The notes below the pieces were generated by a model that saw nothing but the letters and a program-made list of their open reading frames with translations, was not told where the DNA came from and made no database searches. Shown in pieces: positions 53,373 through 64,000 of a stretch of DNA of 64,000 bases. The position numbers were made by a program, and so were the translations under genes. The DNA is from Collinsella stercoris DSM 13279 (GTDB taxonomy: Bacteria; Actinomycetota; Coriobacteriia; Coriobacteriales; Coriobacteriaceae): the NCBI RefSeq assembly GCF_020735465.1, contig NZ_CP085935.1:2232001-2296000 (forward strand), read 5' to 3'. Numbering within the stretch: position 1 is the first letter of the stretch; every line of letters starts with the position of its first letter.

Positions 53373-53720
53373 GGCTGGTCCTTTCTTGATCGGCGGGGCG
53401 CCGAGGGTGGAGGGCTGTCAACCCGACGGCGCGTGGTCGGGCGGCGTGCTGTCAGTCGATGGCGCGTCGTCTGACAACGACCCGACAACCCGGTAGCGTT
53501 CCGTCCGACAACGACCCGACAATCCGACAGCGCGCCGTCGCGCGACCGAGGGGCCGCTGGGCGCCCTCCGCAGGCCGGTGGCGTGCGCTTGCTTTGGGCT
53601 TTTAGTATACGATACAAAACGGGAAACAGTTAGGCTATGCTTACACTCACGACATATTGATTACTGTGACGGCGAGCATCTATATATAGTGCTCCGCCGC
53701 GTGACATGTGGGGAGATGCA
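53373..53720. promoter_or_regulatory. nrdB-nrdA divergent control region with NrdR-like box
   Basis: Near 53675-53693 the sequence CATCTATATATAGTGC matches the NrdR-box pattern ACACTATATATAGTGT in its centre, 28-46 bases before nrdA. A second, weaker AT-rich site (CGACATATTGATT) lies about 30 bases upstream, the usual box spacing. Nearer nrdB are imperfect repeats of CCGACAACGACCCGACAA (about 53471 and 53506) and GACGGCGCG-type units. NrdR control is inferred. Confidence 0.55.
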
Positions 53721-56480
53721 ATGGAGCACGTGGAGAGCGGCGCGTCAGTTTTGGAGCGCACCGCTGCGGGCGTTATCAGGAAGCGCGACGGCAGGACGGA
53801 GCCGTACGAGCCGGGCAAGATCATCGAGGCGATGCGCCGCGCATTCGCCGACGTGTACGGCGATGCCGGCTGGCAACGTTCGGGCACGCAGGCCGCCGCG
53901 AACGACCAGCGTCCCGATGCGCCGGCAGGCCCTGACGGCCAGCTGTCCCGCGAGCGCTCCGAGGCCCACACCGAGCGCCCCGCTGCCGACCAGGAAGACG
54001 AGCTCCTCGCCCTGCTCGCGATGGTCGAGCGCTCCATGTCGACCTCGGCAATCCAGAGCGTCGAGGACATTCAGGACCTGGTGGAGCGCGCCCTCATGGA
54101 GCGCGGGCACTTTGAGGTCGCCAAGAACTACATCTTGTATCGTCACCATCGTGCGGAGAAGCGCGCCGCCCGCCTGGAGCTCGCCAGCGACGTGGCGGTC
54201 GATGGAGTTGATGACGTTTTGGCGCGCATCCAGCGCGATTTTCCCGAGGAGGCGTACGATCTGGCGGTGCTGTCCGCCCGGTTCCGCACGTTCACGGGGG
54301 AGGGGCAAGACGAGCCCGCGCGGCTCGAGGCACTCATCCGCGCGGCGATCGAGCTGACCAGCCAAGAGGCTCCCCGATGGGAGTTCATCGCGGCCCGGTT
54401 GCGCGACTTCGCGTTCGCCCGCGACCTTGCCGCAGCGCGCTCGGCGCTCGGCATTGAGACGTTCTCGCAGCTCATCCATCACCTGACCGACCAAGGGCTG
54501 TACGGCGCCTACATCTTGGCGGCCTATTCGGGCGCGGAGCTCGACCAGGCCGCGACCTACATGGATCCCTCGCGCGACGAGCTGTTCACCTATTCGGGTC
54601 TCGACCTGCTCATTCGCCGATACGTCATTCATGGCCACGACCACACGCCGCTCGAGAGCCCGCAGGAGATGTTTTTGGGCATCGCCCTCCACCTCGCCAT
54701 GAACGAGCCGCCTGCCCAGCGCCTTGCATGGGTCAGGCGTTTTTATGACATGCTGAGCCGCCTCGAGGTCACCATGGCCACGCCCACCATGAGCAACGCG
54801 CGCAAGCCCGACCATCAGCTCTCCAGCTGCTTTATCGACACCGTGCCCGACTCGCTGGTGGGAATCTACCGCAGCATCGACAACTTTGCCCAGGTGAGCA
54901 AATATGGCGGCGGCATGGGTATGTACCTGGGTAAAGTGCGCGCAACGGGAGGCAGCATCCGCGGGTTTGAGGGCGTTGCGGGCGGCGTGATCCGCTGGAT
55001 CCGCGTCATCAACGACACGGCCGTGGCGGTCGATCAGCTCGGCATGCGCCAGGGCGCGGTCGCCGTGTACCTCGATGCGTGGCACCGCGACTTGCCGGAG
55101 TTCCTCAACCTGCGCACCAACAACGGCGATGACCGCATGAAGGCTCACGACGTTTTTCCGGCCGTGTGTTACCCGGATCTGTTCTGGCGCATGGCGGAGG
55201 AGAGCCTTGACCAGCAGTGGCACCTCATGTGCCCGCACGACATCCTCACCATCAAGGGCTACGCGCTGGAGGACAGCTACGGCGAGGAGTGGGAGCGCCG
55301 CTACCGCGACTGCGTGGCCGACCCCCGCATTCCCACGCGCACCATCCTCATCAAGGACCTGGTGCGCCTGATTCTCAAAAGCGCCGTCGAGACCGGCACG
55401 CCGTTCGCGTTCATGCGCGACACGGTGAACCGCGCGAATCCCAACAGCCACGAGGGCGTCATCTACTGCTCCAACCTGTGTACCGAGATCGCGCAGAACA
55501 CGAGCGCCATCCAAGAGGTCACGCGCGAGGTGCGTACCGAGGACGGCGATACCGTGGTGGTCACCACCACGCGCCCCGGCGACTTTGTCGTTTGCAACCT
55601 GGCGAGCCTCTCGCTCGGTCGCCTGCCGGTTGAGGACGACGCCGCCATGGGCCGGGTGATCGAGACCGCGGTGCGCGCGCTCGACAACGTGATCGACCTC
55701 AACTTCTACGCGCTGCCCTATGCGCGCATCACCAACCACCGGTACCGCTCCATTGGCTTGGGGGTCTCGGGGTATCACCACATGCTGGCCCGCCGTGGGG
55801 TGAGCTGGGAGAGCGAGGAGCACCTGCGTTTGGTGGACGAGGTGTTCGAGCGCATCAACTACCATGCGATTTGCGCGAGCGAGCGCCTGGCCGAGGAGCG
55901 CGGCGCCAACGGGGTGTTCGAGGGGAGCGAGTGGCAGTCCGGCGCGTACTTTGCCAAGCGCGGCTACTGCCCCTTGCCGTGCGATGGCTCTGAGCCCGAG
56001 GCCGCGTCTGCCGTTGTCACTCGCGAGGGAGCCATCGGTTCCAAGCGTTGGGGTGAGCTTGCCGCGCGCGTCGCCGAGCACGGCGTGCGCAACGCCTACC
56101 TGCTGGCGGTCGCACCCACCAGCTCGACGTCCATCCTCTCGGGTACCACGCCGGGCATCGATCCCATCATGCGCAAGTTCTTCCTTGAGGAGAAGAAGGG
56201 CGCCATGTTGCCGCGCGTCGCGCCGGAGCTCTCGCCGCAGACCTATTGGTACTACAAGCCCGCGCACTACATCAATCAGCACTGGAGCATTCGCGCCGCC
56301 GGCATGCGGCAGCGCCACATCGACCAGGCGCAGTCGATGAACCTCTACATCACCAACGACTACACTTTGCGCCAAGTGCTCGACCTGTATATCGGGGCGT
56401 GGCGCCAGGGCGTCAAGACGGTGTACTACGTGCGGAGCAAGTCGCTCGAGGTCGAGGAGTGCGAATCCTGCTCGGCGTAA
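53721..56480 (+). CDS. nrdA: Ribonucleoside-diphosphate reductase alpha subunit (class Ia)
   Basis: A 919-residue catalytic subunit. The N-terminal ATP-cone begins VIRKRDGRTEPYEPGKIIEA and is interrupted by a non-conserved Gln/Ala/Glu-rich insert of about 40 residues before LLALLAMVERSM. Catalytic parts: MATPTMSNARKPDHQLSSCF (active-site Cys), YGGGMGMYLGKVR, SNLCTEI (radical Cys), VCNLASLSLG, PTSSTSILSGTTPGIDPI, and the C-terminal CESCSA redox pair. The start at 53721 is chosen for GGGAG upstream. It is divergent from nrdB. Confidence 0.94.
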   Translation: MEHVESGASVLERTAAGVIRKRDGRTEPYEPGKIIEAMRRAFADVYGDAGWQRSGTQAAANDQRPDAPAGPDGQLSRERSEAHTERPAADQEDELLALLAMVERSMSTSAIQSVEDIQDLVERALMERGHFEVAKNYILYRHHRAEKRAARLELASDVAVDGVDDVLARIQRDFPEEAYDLAVLSARFRTFTGEGQDEPARLEALIRAAIELTSQEAPRWEFIAARLRDFAFARDLAAARSALGIETFSQLIHHLTDQGLYGAYILAAYSGAELDQAATYMDPSRDELFTYSGLDLLIRRYVIHGHDHTPLESPQEMFLGIALHLAMNEPPAQRLAWVRRFYDMLSRLEVTMATPTMSNARKPDHQLSSCFIDTVPDSLVGIYRSIDNFAQVSKYGGGMGMYLGKVRATGGSIRGFEGVAGGVIRWIRVINDTAVAVDQLGMRQGAVAVYLDAWHRDLPEFLNLRTNNGDDRMKAHDVFPAVCYPDLFWRMAEESLDQQWHLMCPHDILTIKGYALEDSYGEEWERRYRDCVADPRIPTRTILIKDLVRLILKSAVETGTPFAFMRDTVNRANPNSHEGVIYCSNLCTEIAQNTSAIQEVTREVRTEDGDTVVVTTTRPGDFVVCNLASLSLGRLPVEDDAAMGRVIETAVRALDNVIDLNFYALPYARITNHRYRSIGLGVSGYHHMLARRGVSWESEEHLRLVDEVFERINYHAICASERLAEERGANGVFEGSEWQSGAYFAKRGYCPLPCDGSEPEAASAVVTREGAIGSKRWGELAARVAEHGVRNAYLLAVAPTSSTSILSGTTPGIDPIMRKFFLEEKKGAMLPRVAPELSPQTYWYYKPAHYINQHWSIRAAGMRQRHIDQAQSMNLYITNDYTLRQVLDLYIGAWRQGVKTVYYVRSKSLEVEECESCSA

Positions 56481-56870
56481 GCGAGCCGCCTCAGAAAGGG
56501 GACGGGCGCTCAGAAAGGGGGCAGGCGCTAATTTGAGGTCGTGCGTTTGGGTCGTCCTTTTCACATGGGAGGACTTCGGGCAAAAAGCCCTTGGCGGCCA
56601 GGGTCCGATCGACGGCATCGGGCGCGGGCACGCCGAAATCCCAGATTGGCGCCTGGCCCCAACTTGAGGGGCCCGGCGCCGACCTGAAGTAGGCCTCTGA
56701 CCTCAAATTGGCGCTCGTCCCCGATCTGAGGTGGGGCTCCTGACCTCAGATTTGGACCTCAGATTGGCGCCCATCCCCGATCTGGGGTGGGGTCCTGACC
56801 TCAGATTTGGACCTCAGATTGGCACCCGTCTCTAATCCGAGGCTCCCAATCCGAGGCCCGTGAAACGCGT
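56481..56870. other. REP-rich region after nrdA
   Basis: About 390 bases with no gene. At least five degenerate REP units (GGGGACGGGCGCTCAGAAAG near 56498, GGGGCAGGCGCTAATTTGAG near 56518, and inverted ones near 56640, 56705, 56760 and 56810) are arranged as tandem and inverted copies. Between them lies a fragment of a niaR-like gene (56548-56619). Confidence 0.65.
56548..56619 (-). pseudogene. Fragment of a niaR-like 3' end
   Basis: The minus strand encodes DAVDRTLAAKGFLPEVLPCE followed by KDD, closely matching the last residues of NiaR at 30798-31355 (DAIEQVLAAKGFLAEVLPYE). Only about 24 codons are recognisable and REP units flank both sides. It is the remnant of a second niaR or of a recombination that carried a niaR end with its adjoining REP. 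Confidence 0.7.
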
Positions 56871-57276
56871 GGCGGGGTGTTGGAAATTAAAATGTGCGGG
56901 GTTTATCCGGGCGGGCCGGGTGGCCCCGCCCCCTCGCCGCCCTTTTCCTGCGGAAATGACCCCGGAAACAGTCTCTGTACTCGAGTACCCCCGGCTAAAC
57001 CCCACACATTTTGCATTCCGGCCCCTGCGGGCTACAGAACGAAGCGGTAGCGGGCGCCCACGTAGTGCTGACGGCCGATGCACACGGGGCGATTGTGGTC
57101 GTCGGCAAACCAAGCATTCGGGAAGAGCAGAACGAATCGGCAGCGGGTGCCTAAGGTAACGAGCGCCCAACATGGTGCGGTCGACGTTGCGGCTCCGCGC
57201 CACGCCAAAGCCCAACGCAGCGACCTCAAAAAACGAAGCGATCTCAAATTGGTGCCTGTCCCCTTTCTGAGGTGGC
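56871..57276. repeat. Composite repeat element, copy B (inverted)
   Basis: About 400 bases matching copy A (31354-31842) in the opposite orientation at roughly 90 percent by eye. It starts with ATTAAAATGTGCGGGGTTTA, has the inverted partner CTAAACCCCACACATTTT near 56994, the conserved central block and ends in a REP unit (57241-57273). The two copies bracket about 25 kb. Confidence 0.75.
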
Positions 57277-57442
57277 GTCTCGCAAGTAACAATCGTTCAT
57301 AAAGTCACATCTGTGCTGTCCCTGTGCGCTTTTCGATATACCTGTCTTCCTAGTGGGATTTTATAGGGGAGCGGCTATACTGGCTCAAGTCAAACGATGG
57401 ATATTCGCGGTGCGAGCACGAGCGAGTCAAGAGGTGAATGTT

Positions 57443-57838
57443 GTGGCCGAACAGAAAACGGGGCGGGTGTATACCGCCAAGGTGCGCCGTCAGGCGGTGG
57501 CTGCGCTATCTGAGGGCGCGGGCCATCGCGCTCTTGCCTCAAAGCTCGGCATTCCCGACGCCACGGCTCGCCAGTGGGCGCGCGCGTACGCGGTGGGCGG
57601 TCGCGCCGCGGTTCTCAACGCCGGGACGCGCCATCGCGTGTACCCCTTTGAGCTCAAGCTCTCCGCCGTCAAAGACCGTCTCGAAAACGGCATGACCGTG
57701 CGCGAGGTCATGGTCAAGCACGGCATCCCCAGCGAGTCCTCAATCAAGACCTGGTGCCGCCAATATCGCGAGCGCGGTCCGGAGGCGCTGGTCAACAAGC
57801 CGCGCGGCGTCAAGCCCAAGCACCTGCGCGAGGAGTAG
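57443..57838 (+). CDS. Helix-turn-helix protein related to IS3-type OrfA
   Basis: A 131-residue basic protein with two tandem HTH units: VRRQAVAALSEGAGHRALAS, with KLGIPDATARQWARAY, and KLSAVKDRLENGMTVREVMV, with KHGIPSESSIKTWCRQY. The YRERGPEAL segment is typical of HTH_28/transposase OrfA-type proteins. No OrfB, inverted repeat or frameshift partner follows, so it is either a solitary IS remnant or a domesticated regulator. The start is uncertain; GTG at 57443 has AAGAGG upstream, GTG at 57434 is an alternative. Confidence 0.65.
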   Translation: MAEQKTGRVYTAKVRRQAVAALSEGAGHRALASKLGIPDATARQWARAYAVGGRAAVLNAGTRHRVYPFELKLSAVKDRLENGMTVREVMVKHGIPSESSIKTWCRQYRERGPEALVNKPRGVKPKHLREE

Positions 57839-58236
57839 CCAGGGGCTTTGGGGGCCGCCCCTCTGGTAAGGGCTGCGCACGGCCGTTCTGGGCATATCGC
57901 AAGTCTCCTATGGATGACGGGGAGCACGCGGAAGACGAGGGCGCTGCTGCGGGATTGCGACGGGGGTTTCGCTGCGGGGCTCCGACAAGTACTCTGCCAC
58001 ATATGCCCATGCGGTGGCGTCGGCGCGACCCGTGCGCAGCGTTGTCGCGGTGTTGCAGCGGGATTTGCCGCGTGCCAGCGGACGTTGCCATGCGCCCCGT
58101 ACCGCGCCGCTGCCCCGTGGACAGCAGTGCGGACAAGATGCCGTGTGCGGATAAATCGGCACGGGTTGCCTGCCATTTTTGCGTGCTATTATGCTGTCTC
58201 GAGTCATCAGCTTGAGCATGGAGAAAGGGATCAAGC
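57839..58236. other. Intergenic region with fprA promoter
   Basis: About 400 bases with no convincing gene; overlapping open frames on both strands have no family resemblance. The right end has a promoter-like -35 TTGCCT (58166-58171), 18-base spacer and -10 TATGCT (58190-58195), then GAGAAAGGGATC before the flavodiiron ATG. Confidence 0.5.
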
Positions 58237-59421
58237 ATGCTGAACGCGATTGAGATTTCCCCTAAGGTTTGGTGGGTTGGCGGCATCGACTGGAACGAGC
58301 GCCTGTTCCACGGCTATACCACCGAGCGCGGTATCACCTATAACGCCTACCTCATCATGGATGAGAAGGTCACCCTCATCGATACGTGCAAAGCCACGTT
58401 CTCCGACGAACTCGTGCAGCGCATCTCGCAGGTGGTCGATCCCGCCAAGATCGACGTGGTCATTACCAACCACGTGGAGATGGACCACTCCGGTTCCCTG
58501 CCCGTGATCCACCGCATCGCCCCCAACGCCGCGATCTACGCGTCGGCGGGTGCGGGCGTGAACGAGGTCCGTGCGCACTTTGGCATCGAGGCGACTCCCG
58601 TCAAGAGCGGCGACACCTTGTGCATTGGCGAGCGCACGCTCACCTTTGTGACCACCCCCATGGTTCACTGGCCGGACAACATGGTCACCTACTCCGACGT
58701 GGACCAGATTCTGTTCTCCAACGACGCGTTTGGCCAGCATTTTGCCACCACCAAGCGCTTTGACGACGAGAACGACCTGTGCGAGATCTTCAAGCAGGCC
58801 AAGAAGTACTACGCCAACATCGTGTGGCCCTACGGCATGCAGGCTCACAAGGCGCTCGAAGCCGTCAAGGGGCTCGACCTCAAGATGATCGCCCCGAGCC
58901 ACGGCTGCATCTGGCGCTCTCACATCGATGAGATTTTGGAGAAGTACGAGGCCTGGACCACGTATCAGACCGAGGAGAAGGCCGTCGTCGTGTTCGACTC
59001 CATGTGGCACTCCACCGAGTCCATGGCGCGCGAGATCTGCGACGCGTTTATTGCCGAGGGGGTTTCCGCGCAGCTCGTGGACGTTAAGACCACCCATATC
59101 TCGGACATCATGCTGTACATGTGCGACGCCAAGTACGTCGCGGTGGGCTCTCCGACCCTCAACTCCAACATGCTGCCTACCATCGCGAGCTTCCTTACGT
59201 ACATGCGCGGCCTGTCGCCCAAAAACGAGCAGCGCATCGGCCTGGCATTTGGCTCCTATGGTTGGGCGCCGCTTGGCCCCAAGCAGGTGTACGCCGAGCT
59301 CGAGAACGCCAAGTTCCAGCTGCCCGTGCCGGTGGTTGCGCAGCAGTGGATTCCGAGCGAGGAGAACCTCGCCGAGCTGCAGGACACGGTGCGCAAGATG
59401 ATCGAGGCCGCCCGCGCCTAA
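58237..59421 (+). CDS. Flavodiiron protein (FprA-type O2/NO reductase)
   Basis: A 394-residue A-type flavoprotein that reduces O2 to water or NO to N2O, a common oxygen defence of strict anaerobes. The beta-lactamase-like diiron domain has NHVEMDHSGSLP (H-x-E-x-D-H), MVHWPDNM, FSNDAFGQH and APSHGCIW. The flavodoxin domain follows from about residue 250 (VVVFDSMWHSTESMAREICD, SPTLNSNMLPT, FGSYGWAP). No rubredoxin extension is fused. Monocistronic, with its own promoter-like sequence. Confidence 0.93.
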   Translation: MLNAIEISPKVWWVGGIDWNERLFHGYTTERGITYNAYLIMDEKVTLIDTCKATFSDELVQRISQVVDPAKIDVVITNHVEMDHSGSLPVIHRIAPNAAIYASAGAGVNEVRAHFGIEATPVKSGDTLCIGERTLTFVTTPMVHWPDNMVTYSDVDQILFSNDAFGQHFATTKRFDDENDLCEIFKQAKKYYANIVWPYGMQAHKALEAVKGLDLKMIAPSHGCIWRSHIDEILEKYEAWTTYQTEEKAVVVFDSMWHSTESMAREICDAFIAEGVSAQLVDVKTTHISDIMLYMCDAKYVAVGSPTLNSNMLPTIASFLTYMRGLSPKNEQRIGLAFGSYGWAPLGPKQVYAELENAKFQLPVPVVAQQWIPSEENLAELQDTVRKMIEAARA

Positions 59422-59581
59422 AGCCGCATTGTTTGCGCCCAAAGCCACCCCGTCCGCGCCCGGTCTTCGTTCAATGCGAGCGGAGGCCGGGCGTGTGCAT
59501 TTGAGCCCCGGGGACGCATTCCAGCTTCCGCGCATGGCGAACTTCAATGCAGAAAATGAAGTCCGGTGCACATGCCGAAGT

Positions 59582-59635
59582 TCGGTGCACTTCTCGACCA
59601 TTTTCCCTTCGAGAAATGGTCGAGAAGTGCACCGA
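59582..59635. repeat. Long perfect hairpin (22 bp stem, 10-base loop)
   Basis: Arms 59582-59603 and 59614-59635 are exact reverse complements; the stem includes GGTGCACTTCTCGACCATTT. Layout matches the hairpins at 3198, 17912 and 31979; the GCAC-N2-CTCGAC core is shared with 17912. Confidence 0.85.
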
Positions 59636-59747
59636 GTTCCGCCGGACGCACCGAGTTCCGCCGGGCGCACCGAGTTCCGCCGGGCGCACCGAGTTCCGCC
59701 GGGCGCACCGGGTTCCGCCGGGCGCACCGAGTTCCGCCGGGCGCACC
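59634..59747. repeat. 19-bp tandem repeat, six units
   Basis: Six head-to-tail units of GAGTTCCGCCGGGCGCACC with single-base variants in units 1 and 5. It starts in the last bases of the hairpin's right arm, whose CACCGAG end resembles the unit junction, so the repeat may have grown from the hairpin edge. Confidence 0.9.
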
Positions 59748-59907
59748 GAGTGTGATTGGCATCTTGGTTGCCAAAAGCATCCGCCGCTCGACCGATTTTT
59801 GGCTCCGCTTGTCGTGCGAAAGGTCTAAACTAAAACATCTGACATAGCATGCCGCAGTGCACCTGCCGCTTGGTTTTGAGCGACAGCCCGGTGGAGGAGA
59901 GGGACCT

Positions 59908-62790
<2,883 letters not shown>

Positions 62791-62802
62791 GGGAGTTGTG
62801 AG

Positions 62803-63489
62803 ATGGGATATTCTTCCAAATCGCCGTGGCTCATCCACTATGACGGGTCGAGCTGCAACGGCTGCGACATCGAGGTTCTCGACTCCATGATGCCGCTCTA
62901 CGACATCGAGCGCTTTGGCATCATCAACACGGGAAACCCCAAGCACGCCGACATCTTTTTGGTGACGGGCTCGGTCAATGCGCAGAACATCGAGGTGGTG
63001 CGCCACATCTACGACCAGATGCTCGAGCCCAAGGTCGTGGTGGCGTGCGGCATCTGCGCGTGCACCGGCGGCGTGTTCCGCGATTGCTACAACGTGATCG
63101 GCGGCGTGGACAAGGCGATTCCGGTGGACGTGTACGCCCCGGGGTGCGCCGTGCGGCCCGAGACGATCATCGACGCGGTACTCAAGGCCGTTGAGATTTT
63201 GGACGAGAAGGCAAAGCTCATGGCGGCGGGCAAGGATCCGGCGACAGCTCCGCGCAAGGGGCTGCTGCCGCGTAAGGGCTGTGCGGCGTCGTGCGGTGCC
63301 GAGGAGACCGGGCGGGAAGGCGCGTGCGCGGGCGGTGCCGCGGCGGATGTCGCTGTTGCTGCGCCGACAGTCGCCGCGCCGGGGGTCGCTCCGTCCGCCA
63401 CGTCGATCGCTGCCACGCAGACCGCTGCTCCGTCCACCGCGCCGACCGCTGCGCCCGCACATGAATCCACCGAGAAGAAGGAGGCGTAA
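62803..63489 (+). CDS. Group 4 hydrogenase small subunit (NuoB/EchC/HycG-like)
   Basis: A 228-residue Fe-S subunit passing electrons next to the [NiFe] site. The proximal 4Fe-4S ligands are SSCNGCDIE (Cys18, Cys21), ACGICACTGG (near 82-87) and APGCAVRPE (near 115). The core ends by about residue 145; a further about 80 residues form an Ala/Pro/Thr-rich tail that also holds four extra cysteines (GCAASCGAEE and GACAGG). The tail is unlike EchC or HycG. Its stop touches the next start. Confidence 0.9.
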   Translation: MGYSSKSPWLIHYDGSSCNGCDIEVLDSMMPLYDIERFGIINTGNPKHADIFLVTGSVNAQNIEVVRHIYDQMLEPKVVVACGICACTGGVFRDCYNVIGGVDKAIPVDVYAPGCAVRPETIIDAVLKAVEILDEKAKLMAAGKDPATAPRKGLLPRKGCAASCGAEETGREGACAGGAAADVAVAAPTVAAPGVAPSATSIAATQTAAPSTAPTAAPAHESTEKKEA

Positions 63490-64000
63490 ATGTACACGAC
63501 GTCCTTTGTGGATGTGCCCCTTGAGGAGCTGCTCACGCGCGTGCAGACGCTCAAGCACGAGGGCATGCGCTTTGTCCAGATGTGCGCCGAGACCACGGAG
63601 CAGGGCATCGACCTGCTGTACACGTTTTACGACGAGACGCGCGAGCATGCGCTCAACCTGTGCGTGTACGGTATCGACGCTGAGAGCCGCGTACCGTCGA
63701 TCCAAGGGCTGTATTTTGCGGCGTTCTCCTACGAGAACGAGACGCACGACCTGTACGGCGTGCGCTTTATCAACATGAAGCTGGACTTTGGCGGGCACTT
63801 CTTCAACGTGGCCACCAGCGAGCCCATGACCATCATCACGCCCGAGATCAAGGCGGAGCGTGAGAAGCTTGCCAAGAAGAAGGCGCTCGCCGCGGCGAAG
63901 GCCGAGGCGGCGGCGAAGAAGGCTCGCGAGGAGGCCGAGGCGGCGCAGGCCGAGCGTGCCCTGCACACGAGCGGCGCCGAGGCCGATTCCGCCGCGGTTG
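63490..64000 (+). CDS. NuoC/EchD-like 30 kDa hydrogenase subunit (partial, runs off the window)
   Basis: The first 170 residues of a NuoC-type subunit: LLYTFYDETREHALNLCVYG and the diagnostic FAAFSYENETHDLYGVRF (E-x-E-x2-D-x-Y-G), with MKLDFGGHFF. After about residue 115 comes a charged Ala/Lys/Glu coiled-coil (EKLAKKKALAAAKAEAAAKK) that continues at the window edge. In HycE-type proteins this domain is fused to the large subunit, so it could be either a stand-alone EchD-like subunit or the front of one. GAGGCGTAA overlaps the upstream stop. Confidence 0.85.
   Translation, partial: MYTTSFVDVPLEELLTRVQTLKHEGMRFVQMCAETTEQGIDLLYTFYDETREHALNLCVYGIDAESRVPSIQGLYFAAFSYENETHDLYGVRFINMKLDFGGHFFNVATSEPMTIITPEIKAEREKLAKKKALAAAKAEAAAKKAREEAEAAQAERALHTSGAEADSAAV

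Larger units (their letters stand above)
59422..59907. other. Intergenic region upstream of hydrogenase operon
   Basis: About 485 bases with the hairpin 59582-59635, the tandem repeat 59634-59747, a small inverted repeat TTGGCA / TGCCAA (59756-59774), and an AT-rich stretch near 59808-59840 likely to hold the hydrogenase promoter. GGAGGAGAGGGACC is the ribosome site before 59908. Confidence 0.5.

Noticed and set aside
57353..57838. Complete IS3 element at the HTH gene
   Set aside because: No OrfB, inverted ends or target duplication could be found around it.
59634..59747. Short regular repeats considered as a CRISPR array
   Set aside because: Units are contiguous with no spacers, only 19 bases long, and no cas genes are in the window.

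Overview
The window is high-GC bacterial DNA (low sixties percent by eye) with an actinobacterial gene style. Several traits point to a gut anaerobe of the class Coriobacteriia, most like Collinsella: a tyrosyl-radical class I ribonucleotide reductase, a nadA-nadB-nadC-niaR operon, sortase-anchored surface proteins, an Ech/Hyc-like membrane hydrogenase, a flavodiiron protein, an old-yellow-enzyme family reductase and a LoaP-controlled polysaccharide locus. The genus is inferred, not proven.

Layout. 0.1-6.7 kb: a TetR regulator with a membrane protein, then hypB, a large Fe-S/FAD oxidoreductase and hypA (nickel insertion into hydrogenase plus an electron-transfer flavoprotein). 6.8-10.1 kb: an OYE-type reductase and an AAA/DUF4143 ATPase preceded by two palindromes. 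10.8-15.7 kb: a very large cell-wall-anchored glycosidase whose signal peptide is put out of frame by a G9 tract. 15.8-31.4 kb: a broken DUF4143 gene, then housekeeping genes (cysE, a DedA protein, ilvE, a sortase-anchored protein with a putative lysozyme-like domain, pyrE, a lipoprotein, a HAD phosphatase, a HicB-like protein, tRNA-Gln, a peptidoglycan-binding protein, trxA, a UDG-like protein) and the NAD operon.

32.1-47.6 kb is an exopolysaccharide/capsule locus. An XRE regulator is divergent from loaP, which is followed by a leader with a probable terminator. Then come an initiating sugar-phosphate transferase, a WecG/TagA transferase, fnlA-fnlB-fnlC (UDP-N-acetyl-L-fucosamine), an acetyltransferase, a GT4 transferase, Wzy and Wzx. 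The 3' end is an unusual cassette: LicD, a class V aminotransferase, a cytidylyltransferase fused to a Gfo/Idh/MocA dehydrogenase, and an ATP-grasp enzyme. I read it as making and transferring a CDP-activated amino-polyol-like phosphate substituent. It is the best candidate here for an undescribed pathway. An IS1595-type element follows, and it has cut off most of an AAA ATPase that was paired with a TOPRIM-like protein (a defence-like pair).

49.6-59.4 kb: an HD phosphohydrolase, a VanS-like kinase without a partner, divergent nrdB/nrdA, a repeat-rich zone, an HTH protein and a flavodiiron protein. 59.9-64 kb: the start of a group 4 membrane-bound [NiFe]-hydrogenase operon, whose first gene fuses a NuoL-type and a NuoH-type subunit. 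The operon runs off the window and would be the client of HypA/HypB.

Repeats are a strong theme: (i) a REP/REPIN-like family with a GGGACAGGC core, (ii) at least four 54-58 bp long-stem hairpins of nearly constant size, (iii) a 0.4-0.5 kb element in two inverted copies bracketing about 25 kb that contains the polysaccharide locus, and (iv) homopolymeric G/C tracts of 8-9 in or beside surface genes.
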